NCBI GenBank assembly: GCA_008373095.1
Contig: RQOP01000058.1
Location: forward strand, 1 to 34,818
Length of the DNA: 34,818 nucleotides
Reading direction: 5' to 3'
Source of the DNA: SAR202 cluster bacterium
GTDB lineage: Bacteria; Chloroflexota; Dehalococcoidia; Lucifugimonadales; UBA826
The notes beneath the pieces were generated by a model. The model searched no databases and had not been told where the DNA came from. It saw only the letters and a program-made list of their open reading frames with translations. Each line of letters begins with the position of its first letter. Positions within the stretch are counted from its first letter, which is position 1. Positions 9,885 through 19,302 of this stretch are shown one piece after another. The position numbers and the translations under genes are program-made.

Positions 9885-10661
9885 CTAACCAGAGTTAACC
9901 CCAGCACCGGGACTACTTGATATTGCTGACTCCCTTCTTTCAATACGGCCGCTTAGATAAGCTTTGCGACCAGCAGAAACACCTAGTTTAAAAGCTTCTC
10001 CCATAGCAACTGGATCTGCTGCTTGAGCAATAGCCGTGTTTACTAAGACAGCATCCGCACCAGCTTCTAGTGCCTTTGAAGCATCCGAAGGAACTGCTAA
10101 TCCAGCATCCACTACGACAGGGACTTGGACGTCACTTATGATAATTTCAATTTCTTCCATGGTTAATATACCTTGTCCAGAGCCTATAGTGGATCCGAGA
10201 GGCATGACGGTTGCACAACCCAAATCAGCAAGCCTATGAGCTAAAACAGGATCGGCATGAATGTAAGGTAGTACGTCAAATCCATCTTCGACTAATTCTT
10301 TGGCGGCATCAAAAGTGCCTATTGGGTCTGGCAATAAATGACTTATATCGGGAATGACTTCGAGTTTAACCCAAGATGAACCTGTAACTTCTCTTGCCAA
10401 CCTGGCAGTCAATACTGCCTCCTCTGAGGTTTTACTACCGGCGGTATTGGGAAGGATCGTGTAATCATCCCAGTTGAAGTAGTCCAAGATTGTTTTTTCG
10501 TTAACATCTTGCAAATTCAGCCTACCAATGGCCACAGTAATAATCTGAGTCCCAGAAGCCCTTACAGAATCTACCATCTCTTCCATAGTTCGATGGCGTC
10601 CAGTACCTACCATGAGTCTCGAAGTAAATTCCTTCCCTGCTATAACTAAAGGATCATTCAT
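9885..10661 (-). CDS. thiG: Thiazole synthase
   Basis: DPLVIAGKEFTSRLMVGTGRH, LPNTAGSKTSEEAVLTARLARE, WVKLEVI (Schiff-base Lys), VPVVVDAGLAVPSDASKALEAGADAVLVNTAIA. Confidence 0.95.
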   Translation of the reverse strand: MNDPLVIAGKEFTSRLMVGTGRHRTMEEMVDSVRASGTQIITVAIGRLNLQDVNEKTILDYFNWDDYTILPNTAGSKTSEEAVLTARLAREVTGSSWVKLEVIPDISHLLPDPIGTFDAAKELVEDGFDVLPYIHADPVLAHRLADLGCATVMPLGSTIGSGQGILTMEEIEIIISDVQVPVVVDAGLAVPSDASKALEAGADAVLVNTAIAQAADPVAMGEAFKLGVSAGRKAYLSGRIERRESAISSSPGAGVNSG

Positions 10662-10695
10662 ACTGCATCTCCATCACCCTACAAATTTTCTAAAC

Positions 10696-10720
10696 AAAAA
10701 AAATCACCCTAGGAGGGTGA
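10696..10720 (-). terminator. Intrinsic terminator downstream of the TPP riboswitch (expression platform)
   Basis: On - strand: TCACCCT-CCT-AGGGTGA-TTTTTTTT, 7-bp perfect stem and 8 T's. Confidence 0.85.
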
Positions 10721-10820
10721 CGGGAGATTGATTCCATAACTCCCTCCGCTGGCATTATCCAGTTCAGGTCTCGGGTCGGTTTCAATAAAAAAACCCTCTC
10801 AGCCGCTTAAGGCTCCCCGT
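10720..10820 (-). ncRNA. TPP (THI-box) riboswitch aptamer controlling thiG-thiE-thiS
   Basis: - strand ACGGGGAGCC...CGGCTGAGAGGG...GACCCGAGACCTGAACTGGATAATGCCAGCGGAGGGA matches the THI-box consensus CTGAGA...ACCTGAtctGGATAATGCCAGCGnAGGGA. Confidence 0.95.
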
Positions 10821-10926
10821 GTACGCAACTTTATTTTTCAAGAATATATGCAACATACGTGTTAAAGTCAATGCTATGTCGTTCTGTGAAATTCTAATTA
10901 TGAACATATATGGTTAGGAAGCTGTT

Positions 10927-11412
10927 TTGACGCGCCATTTCACCGCTACCGGATACCTTACATGGAAGGGGGGTGTATTTCTCCACCGCCACCCCAAAAT
11001 TAATCTATGGCTACCGCCTGGTGGCCACATAGAGATTAATGAAGATCCTGCTGAAGCCGTGATCAGAGAAATAAAAGAAGAAACCGGTTTATTGGCAGCT
11101 ATATTTGAGACCCCAACATCAAAAGAATTGAATTTTGACTACCCAAAATCGATCGTACCACCGAGGTTTATCTTGGAGGAGGATATAGATGATCCAATAG
11201 ATGGATTTCACAATCACATAGATATGATTTATTACTGCCAACCTGTTAAGGGAATCAACCAATTACTACCAGGCTGGAGGTTGTTTGGCTATAAAGAGTT
11301 AAAAAAGGCTCAAAAGATTTATGAACATGATAAAGATGGTTTTGACACCTACATTCATCCTCCTGTGGACGTCATAAGCGTAGGAATAAACGCCATAGAG
11401 TCAACTTCATAG
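10927..11412 (+). CDS. NUDIX hydrolase
   Basis: Nudix box: GGHIEINEDPAEAVIREIKEETG. TTG start. Confidence 0.85.
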   Translation: MTRHFTATGYLTWKGGVFLHRHPKINLWLPPGGHIEINEDPAEAVIREIKEETGLLAAIFETPTSKELNFDYPKSIVPPRFILEEDIDDPIDGFHNHIDMIYYCQPVKGINQLLPGWRLFGYKELKKAQKIYEHDKDGFDTYIHPPVDVISVGINAIESTS

Positions 11413-11496
11413 GGCCTTTCCGATGTAAAAATGCTCTCCGTTCGGGTATTATTTTACGGCTTCAAAAATCAACTGGGATGAGGTGAAACTAACAAC

Positions 11497-12564
11497 ATGG
11501 TTCAGAATAATATCGCCGTTATCAGAGGGGATGGCATTGGTATAGAGGTGGTTGAGGAAGGTATAAAAGTGTTAGAAGCAGTGTCAGAAAACTACGATTT
11601 TCAACTTTCATTCCAAGAATTCCCGTGGAGTTCTCAATACTACATGGATACAGGCGCTATGATGCCGTCTGATGGTTTGGATACTTTGTCGGCATTTGAA
11701 GCTATCTTTTTGGGTGCTGTGGGTCATCCTGATATACAAGATCATATAACCCTCAATGGACTGTTGCTGCCAATACGCCGAAAATTTGATCAATATGTTT
11801 GTGAGAGACCGAGCGTCTTGTATGAAGGCATTGAATCACCGCTTTCAGGGAAAAAACCATTTGATATTGATATGGTCGTAATAAGAGAAAATACTGAAGG
11901 CGAATATGCAAACGTCGGCGGCTTTCAATACATGGACTTCCCTGAAGAAGTAGGGATTCAGACCGGAGTATTTACCCGTAAAGGCTGTGAAAGGGTCATA
12001 CGATATTCATTTGAATTGGCCCGTAAAAGAAACAAGAAAAAGCACCTTACATCAATCACTAAGTCTAATGCTCAAGGTTATGGAATGTTGGTGTGGGATA
12101 GGGCTTTCGATAGAATTGCCGCCGAATACCCAGATATCTCAACTTCATCTTTATTAGTGGATGCAGCAGCGATGGATTTCATCAGGAAACCTGAAGATTT
12201 TGACGTGGTTGTAGGCAGTAATCTTTTTGGAGATATTTTGACTGATATAGCAGCGATCATCACAGGAAGCATGGGATTAGCCTCCAGTGCAAACCTGGAC
12301 CCTGAAGGTAGATACCCTTCGATGTTTGAGCCCGTTCACGGTAGCGCGCCCGATATTATGGGAAAAGGGATAGCCAATCCTATGGCCCAGATTTTGACCG
12401 GAGCTATGCTACTAAAACATTTAGGTCATACCGATGCGGCTATAGATATTGAAAAGGCTGTATTGTCGGTACTTGCTGAAGGAGAAATTTTGACACCAGA
12501 TTTAGGAGGATCATCCTCTACATCTTCCGTAGGAGATGCCATAGTGGGGTCATTGGGTAAGTAA
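11497..12564 (+). CDS. Tartrate/D-malate dehydrogenase-type beta-decarboxylating dehydrogenase
   Basis: IAVIRGDGIGIEVVEEG, MVVIRENTEGEYANVGG, SNLFGDILTDIAAIITGSMGLASSANLDP, FEPVHGSAPDIMGKGIANP. Confidence 0.85.
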   Translation: MVQNNIAVIRGDGIGIEVVEEGIKVLEAVSENYDFQLSFQEFPWSSQYYMDTGAMMPSDGLDTLSAFEAIFLGAVGHPDIQDHITLNGLLLPIRRKFDQYVCERPSVLYEGIESPLSGKKPFDIDMVVIRENTEGEYANVGGFQYMDFPEEVGIQTGVFTRKGCERVIRYSFELARKRNKKKHLTSITKSNAQGYGMLVWDRAFDRIAAEYPDISTSSLLVDAAAMDFIRKPEDFDVVVGSNLFGDILTDIAAIITGSMGLASSANLDPEGRYPSMFEPVHGSAPDIMGKGIANPMAQILTGAMLLKHLGHTDAAIDIEKAVLSVLAEGEILTPDLGGSSSTSSVGDAIVGSLGK

Positions 12565-12592
12565 CTTAAAATACCTGTTAAGAGATACGTAT

Positions 12593-15055
12593 ATGACAAC
12601 CAAAACCATAGAGACCAGATTCCCACATGAGAGTATAGAAAACAAGTGGCAGCAAAGATGGCGAGAATCCAACCTTTATAGGGTTAACGACGACGATCCT
12701 AGGCCTAAATGGTATGAGTTAACAATGTACCCATACCCTTCTGGTGATTTGCACGTAGGCCATTGGTATGCCATGACTGGCGCCGACATTCATGCCCGAT
12801 TTCGGAATATGCAAGGCTACAATGTTCTCCATCCTATGGGATTTGATGCCTTTGGACTAAATGCCGAAAACGCTGCTATTGAACGTGGTATACATCCCCA
12901 TTCTTGGACAATGGACAACATCAAACGAATGCGTGATCAATTGGCCTCCATGGGACCTATGTATGACTGGGATAGAGAAGTTGTAACTTGCGTACCGGAA
13001 TACTACAAATGGAATCAATGGTTTTTCTTACAGTTCTATAAAAATGGCCTAGCTTATCGAGATTTCGCTCCTGTCAATTGGTGCCCGTCATGTGTAACAG
13101 TGTTGGCAAATGAACAAGTGATCGACGGCGCCTGTGAAAGATGTGACACTGTAGTGACTCATCGAGACATGAATCAGTGGTTTTTTCGCATTACAGATTA
13201 TGCTGAAGAGTTGTTAGACCAGTCAAAAATGGATTGGCCCGAAAGAATCAACACCATGCAGACAAATTGGATCGGCAAAAGTGAAGGTGTTGAATTCAAA
13301 TTCGATATATCAGAACACAATTTGGATACTGAGTCACTTCTAACCTTCACGACTAGAATTGATACGGTGTATGGAGTAACTTTTGTCGTTCTTGCGCCGG
13401 AACACCCGCTGGTAGAAGCCTTAACCTCCCCAAGCCAAAAAGGTGCTGTTACCGACTACATAAATAATGCTAGGAAAGCTTCAGAAGTAGAAAGGCTAGC
13501 GACGGACAGGGAAAAGACCGGGGTTTTCCTAGGAAGCTATTGTGTTAATCCTCTAACCGAAGATCGTATCCCAATACTCATTGGCGACTATGTGCTAAAC
13601 ACCTACGGTACCGGGATAGTGATGGGCGTGCCTGCACATGATGAAAGAGATTTCATATTTGCTAAAAAATACGACCTTCCAATAAAAGTAGTCGTATCCC
13701 CAAAAGACTGGGATGGTGGGGAATTGGATGAGGCTTATCTGAACCCTGGGACACAAGTTAATTCGTCACAGTTTGATGGTTTAAATAGTGCGGAAGGCAA
13801 ACGCCTTATTGCTGAACACATTGAGGCAAATAACCTTGGCACTAGAACCGTAAATTACCGCATGCGAGATTGGCTAATATCAAGACAGCGATATTGGGGC
13901 ACACCTATTCCAATGGTGTATTGTGATGACTGTGGAGTGGTAGCTGTGAAGGAAGAGGACCTTCCCGTATTACTTCCAGAGGATGCAGAATTCCTACCGA
14001 CAGGGGAATCTCCTCTCGCAGTACATGACAAGTTTGTAAACACGGCCTGTCCTGAATGTGGGAAACCCAGTAAAAGAGAAACAGACACGATGGACACATT
14101 CGTTGATTCCTCTTGGTATTTTCTACGATATGCTAGTCCAAAGCATTCCGAATCAGCCTTTGATGAAAAATCCGCAGAGCTTTGGAATCCTGTGGATCAA
14201 TACACGGGGGGCGTTGAACATGCAGTGATGCATCTACTTTATTCACGATTCTTCGTCAAAGCTACCCGAGACCTCGGTTTAATAAAATACGACGAACCTT
14301 TCAAAAGACTTTTTAATCAAGGCACCATAATCTACAAGGGTGCAAAAATGAGCAAGTCTAGAGGCAATGTTATTGCGCCAGACGATTATGTGGATGTTGT
14401 TGGGGCTGATACGGTTCGAACCTACCTAATGTTCATAGGTCCTTGGGAACAAGGAGGAGAATGGAATGACTCTGGAATAAACGGCGCCGCTAGATGGCTT
14501 AACAAAGTTTGGGATATTTCCCAAATAGATCCCAAAACTTTCGCGGCAAACTCAGATTCCGACACTGAAAAGAATTTAAACAGACTCTTGCACAAGACCA
14601 TTATGCGAGTTGGGGAAGACATAGAAAAATTCAAATATAACACCGCTATATCCGCCTTGATGCAGTTCACAAATGCTCTAGGAGAAGACAAACTTTTTGA
14701 AAGCATTGATTATGAACAGTGGCTAAATTTGACTCGTAATTTATACATGATGATGGCTCCTATAGCTCCACACCTGTCTGAGGAACTGTGGGAAAAGTCA
14801 GGTATGAAATCCAGTGTACACATCCAAGAATGGCCTAAATATGATGCGGATTTAGCAAAAGATGACGAAATTACTCTTGTTGTACAGGTTAATGGCAAAG
14901 TTAGAGCAAAAATTTCTGCTTCAGCTAACATAACAGAAGCTGAAGCAAACGAAATAGCAATGGAAGATCCAGGTGTTCAGAAACACACTCAAGGATTAGA
15001 AATCAGGAAAGTTATATATGTGCCAGGAAAATTATTAAATATCGTCGCCAATTAG
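12593..15055 (+). CDS. leuS: Leucyl-tRNA synthetase
   Basis: MYPYPSGDLHVGHWYAMTGADIHARF (HIGH region), GAKMSKSRGNV (KMSKS), WYFLRYASP, TGGVEHAVMHLLYSRFF. Confidence 0.97.
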   Translation: MTTKTIETRFPHESIENKWQQRWRESNLYRVNDDDPRPKWYELTMYPYPSGDLHVGHWYAMTGADIHARFRNMQGYNVLHPMGFDAFGLNAENAAIERGIHPHSWTMDNIKRMRDQLASMGPMYDWDREVVTCVPEYYKWNQWFFLQFYKNGLAYRDFAPVNWCPSCVTVLANEQVIDGACERCDTVVTHRDMNQWFFRITDYAEELLDQSKMDWPERINTMQTNWIGKSEGVEFKFDISEHNLDTESLLTFTTRIDTVYGVTFVVLAPEHPLVEALTSPSQKGAVTDYINNARKASEVERLATDREKTGVFLGSYCVNPLTEDRIPILIGDYVLNTYGTGIVMGVPAHDERDFIFAKKYDLPIKVVVSPKDWDGGELDEAYLNPGTQVNSSQFDGLNSAEGKRLIAEHIEANNLGTRTVNYRMRDWLISRQRYWGTPIPMVYCDDCGVVAVKEEDLPVLLPEDAEFLPTGESPLAVHDKFVNTACPECGKPSKRETDTMDTFVDSSWYFLRYASPKHSESAFDEKSAELWNPVDQYTGGVEHAVMHLLYSRFFVKATRDLGLIKYDEPFKRLFNQGTIIYKGAKMSKSRGNVIAPDDYVDVVGADTVRTYLMFIGPWEQGGEWNDSGINGAARWLNKVWDISQIDPKTFAANSDSDTEKNLNRLLHKTIMRVGEDIEKFKYNTAISALMQFTNALGEDKLFESIDYEQWLNLTRNLYMMMAPIAPHLSEELWEKSGMKSSVHIQEWPKYDADLAKDDEITLVVQVNGKVRAKISASANITEAEANEIAMEDPGVQKHTQGLEIRKVIYVPGKLLNIVAN

Positions 15056-15089
15056 TCGTTAGATAAGCTCGACATAAACGGAGAAGCCC

Positions 15090-16184
15090 ATGAAAGCATC
15101 CATAGCAGTTTTACCAGGGGATGGAATAGGACCAGAAGTCATTAGTGAATCGATAAAGGTACTTGAAGCTATCGGCAATAGATTTAATCACGATTTTGAG
15201 ATTGAATCCGGCAGGGTAGGGGGTAATGCAATAGATGATTATGGAACCCCTTTGCCCCAGGAAACCATTGATACCTGCAAAGATTCAGATGCAATTTTAT
15301 TCGGTGCGGTTGGGGGTCCTAAATGGGATGATCCAAATGCCGATGTTCGGCCAGAGGATGGTATTCTGGCGATCCGCAAATCATTGGGATTGTTTGCTAA
15401 TTTAAGACCCGTAAAAGTTTATCCTGCACTGATAAATTCGAGTCCCCTCAAACCAGAATTTTTGGAAGGGGTAGACATGATGGTTTTACGAGAATTAACT
15501 GGTGGATTGTATTTTGGAAAACCGAAAAAACGATGGAACACATCTAGGGGTCGGAGAGGGGTTGATACCCTTAAATATACGGAGTCTGAGATAGAACGCA
15601 TTTTGAGGGTCGGATTTGAGCTCGCAATGGAAAGGCGTAAGAAACTGACATCGGTAGACAAGCAAAATGTCTTGGAATCGTCACGGCTCTGGAGGGAAAT
15701 AGCAATTGAGGTAGGGAAAGATTATCCAGAAGTGGAATTGGACCACGTTCTAGTCGATAACGCTGCCATGCAATTGATCAGAAACCCTTCTGATTTCGAT
15801 GTAATTGTTTCCGAAAATACCTTTGGGGATATTCTCACAGATGAAGCTTCAGTCCTATCGGGATCAATGGGAATGCTGCCATCAGCAAGTTTGTCCAGTC
15901 TTCCGGGTAAATCTGGAAGGCGAACTAAAGTCAGTTTGTATGAACCTATACACGGCAGTGCCCCTGACATAGCCGGCAAAGGAATAGCCAACCCAATAGG
16001 ATGCATACTAAGCACGGCTATGATGCTTAGGCTTTCCTTTGGCATGAATGACGAAGCAGACGCAATCGAAAAATCTGTTGACGCAGCCTTAGCGGAAGGA
16101 TACAGAACCGCAGACATTGCTAGTGATGGTGGCAGTGAAGTAAACACCAGCACTATGGGCAACGTTATATCAGGCTCTATTTAG
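15090..16184 (+). CDS. leuB: 3-isopropylmalate dehydrogenase
   Basis: IAVLPGDGIGPEVISE, ILFGAVGGPKWDD, LLRK-like ILAIRKSLGLFANLRPVKVYP, VLRELTGGLYFG, ENTFGDILTDEASVLSGSMGMLPSASL. Confidence 0.95.
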   Translation: MKASIAVLPGDGIGPEVISESIKVLEAIGNRFNHDFEIESGRVGGNAIDDYGTPLPQETIDTCKDSDAILFGAVGGPKWDDPNADVRPEDGILAIRKSLGLFANLRPVKVYPALINSSPLKPEFLEGVDMMVLRELTGGLYFGKPKKRWNTSRGRRGVDTLKYTESEIERILRVGFELAMERRKKLTSVDKQNVLESSRLWREIAIEVGKDYPEVELDHVLVDNAAMQLIRNPSDFDVIVSENTFGDILTDEASVLSGSMGMLPSASLSSLPGKSGRRTKVSLYEPIHGSAPDIAGKGIANPIGCILSTAMMLRLSFGMNDEADAIEKSVDAALAEGYRTADIASDGGSEVNTSTMGNVISGSI

Positions 16185-16242
16185 CATTAGATATTTAATA
16201 AATGGATGCTATTTAGCACAGGCTGAAAAATTGAGTTTGCTT

Positions 16243-17292
16243 CTAAAACGGCAACTCTGAGGCTATGTTGTAACCTTCTGCCAATGACTGCAGTTCTCCC
16301 CAGGTAGAATCTTCTACAAATATACCTTCTTTACGTTGGCGAGTCTCATTTCGGTATTCGATTTCACCTGGATACAAAACTTCGTCAAAACCCGGAGCCG
16401 TCTCAGAACTTTTTAGATAAGCTGCGAATTCCGTGACCTCATCTTTAAAATCCTGCAGATCCCTAAAAGCTGAAACATTAAAAACTGAAATAAAACAGCC
16501 ATCATTATGCCTACCGGACGGATCATGTCCGAAGCCCAGACCGGTTAGAATTCCTGAAAATATTTCGACTATAGATGACAAACCATAACCCTTGTGGCCT
16601 TGGTCTCCACCAAGAGGTAAAATAGCACCTCCATTCTTTAATTCATTAGGATCTGTGGTATGTTCTCCATCCGCCTTAACCACCCACCCACTTGGAATGG
16701 TCCCCCCCCTTGCTTGCGCCAAATTGATCTTACCTGCAGCCACAGCACTGGTCGCCATATCAAGGAAAAATGGCCCATCCAGGTTACTAGGCATCGCGAT
16801 TGATATGGGATTCGTCCCCAATCTTTTTTCTCGGCCACCAAATGGAACCACAGCTTTTGCCGATCGGCCAGAGTCAGCAGTAATCATTCCTATCATATCT
16901 GCCTCGGCAGCCATTAGAGGGTAAGCGGCCAAACGACCAATATGACTTTGCCTGTATACAGTGGCAGCAGCTATGTTCTGAGTCCTAGCCTTTTCTATGG
17001 TCTCCCTCATTAACCGCTCCGTGACAGAATAACCAAATCCCCAGTGTCCATCCACCACAGTAGTGGTGGGGGTATCTTTGACAATCTCATATTCTGCGCC
17101 TGGAACTATGTGGCCACGATTCACCCTATCAATGTAGGTCGGTATCTGAATTATTCCATGCGAATCATGGCCAGCTAAATTGGCGCCGATAGACAAACGG
17201 GAAATAACTTTGGATTCCTCTTCTGAAGCACCGGCTTCAACAAGTAATGCTGTAGCAATTTTTTCCAATTCATCTGGCATAATTGAAGGCAT
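16243..17292 (-). CDS. Ldh2/malate-type NAD(P)-dependent oxidoreductase
   Basis: GHDSHGIIQIPTYIDRVNRG, GHWGFGYSVTERLMRETIEKA, SHIGRLAAYPLMAAEADMIGM, RLGTNPISIAMPS, KGYGLSSIVEIFSGILTG. Confidence 0.88.
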   Translation of the reverse strand: MPSIMPDELEKIATALLVEAGASEEESKVISRLSIGANLAGHDSHGIIQIPTYIDRVNRGHIVPGAEYEIVKDTPTTTVVDGHWGFGYSVTERLMRETIEKARTQNIAAATVYRQSHIGRLAAYPLMAAEADMIGMITADSGRSAKAVVPFGGREKRLGTNPISIAMPSNLDGPFFLDMATSAVAAGKINLAQARGGTIPSGWVVKADGEHTTDPNELKNGGAILPLGGDQGHKGYGLSSIVEIFSGILTGLGFGHDPSGRHNDGCFISVFNVSAFRDLQDFKDEVTEFAAYLKSSETAPGFDEVLYPGEIEYRNETRQRKEGIFVEDSTWGELQSLAEGYNIASELPF

Positions 17293-17302
17293 AATCTATC
17301 TC

Positions 17303-18823
17303 CTATAAGTCTGAAGCCCATGTTTTTGATCTTTCCACCGCTTTCGACCAGTCATTCCGCTTGCGATCTCTTTCTATATCACTCATGAATGGAGTATATA
17401 CCGTTTGAGATTCCCACATTGCACTTATATCGGACAGAGAGTCCCAAATTCCCGAACCGATACCAGCGATGAAAGCCGCCCCCAGCACTGTAGTTTCCTG
17501 AACAGCCGCCCTGTTTATTTTGCAATTACTAATGTCTGCTTGCATTTGCATCAAAAGCCCATTGTTTGTCGCTCCACCATCAACCTTTAATTCCAATATA
17601 TCGTTCGCAGACTCTTGCTGCATTATTGTCAAAATTTCCTCACACTGATAAGCAATGGCTTCAAGGGCCGCTCTCGCTATGTGAGCTTTGTTAGATCCTC
17701 TAGTTAATCCAACGATAGTTCCTCTGGCATCCATATCCCAATAAGGAGCGCCTAATCCGGTAAAAGCCGGGACAAAATATACTCCTTCTGTGTCATTTAC
17801 TGAACGAGCAAGTTTCTCCACTGAATCGGAAGACTCGATGATGTTTAATTCATCCCTCAACCACTGTACAGTCGCCCCAGCTGAAAATACACTTCCTTCC
17901 AGAGCGTACTCAATTTCACCTTTTACTTTCCAGGCCACGGTGGAAAGAAGACCTTTATCCGATCTTTTAATTTCACCGCCGGTATTCATCAACAGAAAAG
18001 CCCCAGTACCGTAAGTACATTTTGCATCCGCAATATTGAAACACGCCTGACCAAACAATGAGGCATGCTGATCACCTGCAACACCAGAGATAGGCACGTT
18101 TAAATTATCCAATACATCGATTTCGCAGGATCCAAAGTCAGCATCCGAATCGCAAATCTGGGGCAATAAGCCCGTTGGTATGCCGAATATATCTAAAATT
18201 TCCTGAGACCACTCCTGAGTTTCTAGGTCAAAAAGCATGGTCCTTGACGCATTAGTTATATCTGTCACATGCCTTTTGCCACCACTCATATTCCAAATTA
18301 GCCAGCTGTCCACAGTGCCAAAGGCCAATTTACCTTGCTTTGACTTCTCATAAGCCCCTGGAATTGTATCCAAAATCCATTTGATTTTAGTCGCCGAAAA
18401 ATAAGGATCCATTGAGAGCCCAGTGATCTTAGTAATTCTTTCTGCATCAGGTGTGTTCATTAATTCTTGGCATATCGCACTTGTTCTTCTGCACTGCCAA
18501 ACAATTGCCTTATATATCACTTCGCCGGTTTCTCGTTCCCAAATAACCGTTGTTTCCCTTTGGTTCGTGATCCCCATTGTGATTATGTCTTTTGCTGCTA
18601 CCTTAGAAGTTTCTAGTAGCTCTTTAATGCAGGCATAAACACTTTCCAAAATTTCGTGAGGATCATGTTCGACCCAGCCCGGTTCTGGATAAAACTGAGT
18701 AATTTCTCTATAACTAGAAGCAAATATCTCTCCTTGGATAGTGACTAGGGCTACCGTTGTACCGGTAGTGCCTTGATCAATTGCAAGAATGTACTTTTCT
18801 GACATATGTATCATCCATACCAA
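17303..18823 (-). CDS. glpK: Glycerol kinase
   Basis: ILAIDQGTTGTTVALV, FYPEPGWVEHDPHEI, GITNQRETTVIWERETG, DQHASLFGQACF, GAPYWDMDARGTIVGLTRG, LKVDGGATNNGLLMQMQAD. Start probably the internal MSEKYILAIDQG (about 18805). Confidence 0.95.
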   Translation of the reverse strand: MVWMIHMSEKYILAIDQGTTGTTVALVTIQGEIFASSYREITQFYPEPGWVEHDPHEILESVYACIKELLETSKVAAKDIITMGITNQRETTVIWERETGEVIYKAIVWQCRRTSAICQELMNTPDAERITKITGLSMDPYFSATKIKWILDTIPGAYEKSKQGKLAFGTVDSWLIWNMSGGKRHVTDITNASRTMLFDLETQEWSQEILDIFGIPTGLLPQICDSDADFGSCEIDVLDNLNVPISGVAGDQHASLFGQACFNIADAKCTYGTGAFLLMNTGGEIKRSDKGLLSTVAWKVKGEIEYALEGSVFSAGATVQWLRDELNIIESSDSVEKLARSVNDTEGVYFVPAFTGLGAPYWDMDARGTIVGLTRGSNKAHIARAALEAIAYQCEEILTIMQQESANDILELKVDGGATNNGLLMQMQADISNCKINRAAVQETTVLGAAFIAGIGSGIWDSLSDISAMWESQTVYTPFMSDIERDRKRNDWSKAVERSKTWASDL

Positions 18824-18909
18824 TGTAAATTTTTAGGTGGATTCATATGGTATGGTGAACCGATAGTATGTCAACACTTTTGGATAACACTGGGGAGACA
18901 GGAGATTTT

Positions 18910-19290
18910 ATGAAGGAACGTTCTATAACCATTACCGCTGGTAATCTCACAATGAACGCTATTATGAACGAATCCGATACGGCTAATGAAATTTGGAATT
19001 CCTTGCCCATCTCGGGTTCGGCTAATGTTTGGGGTGATGAAATATATTTCGCTATTTCTGTTAAAACTGAGGAAGATCCTAATGCCTCAGATCTGGTTTC
19101 CTCCGGTGATCTTGCATATTGGCCTCCGGGTGATGCATTCTGCATTTTTTTCGGTAGGACTCCCGCTAGCACTGACGACCAACCCAGAGCCGCTAGCCCA
19201 GTGAACGTGTTTGGTCATATTGATGGTGATGAAAAACTTTTTAGGGGTGTGGCTGGGGGAACTCCTATCGAGATAGTTGCTAAAGAATAA
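18910..19290 (+). CDS. Cyclophilin-like fold protein (TM1367/DUF-type)
   Basis: ITAGNLTMNAIMNESDTANEIWNSLPISGSANVWGDEIYFAI...GDLAYWPPGDAFCIFFGRTP. Start at MKERS preceded by GGGGAGACAGGAG. Confidence 0.75.
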   Translation: MKERSITITAGNLTMNAIMNESDTANEIWNSLPISGSANVWGDEIYFAISVKTEEDPNASDLVSSGDLAYWPPGDAFCIFFGRTPASTDDQPRAASPVNVFGHIDGDEKLFRGVAGGTPIEIVAKE

Positions 19291-19302
19291 AAGGGATTAA
19301 AT

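Noticed and set aside
15722-16162. 146-aa minus-strand ORF inside leuB
   Set aside because: Antisense to conserved leuB; no recognisable domain.
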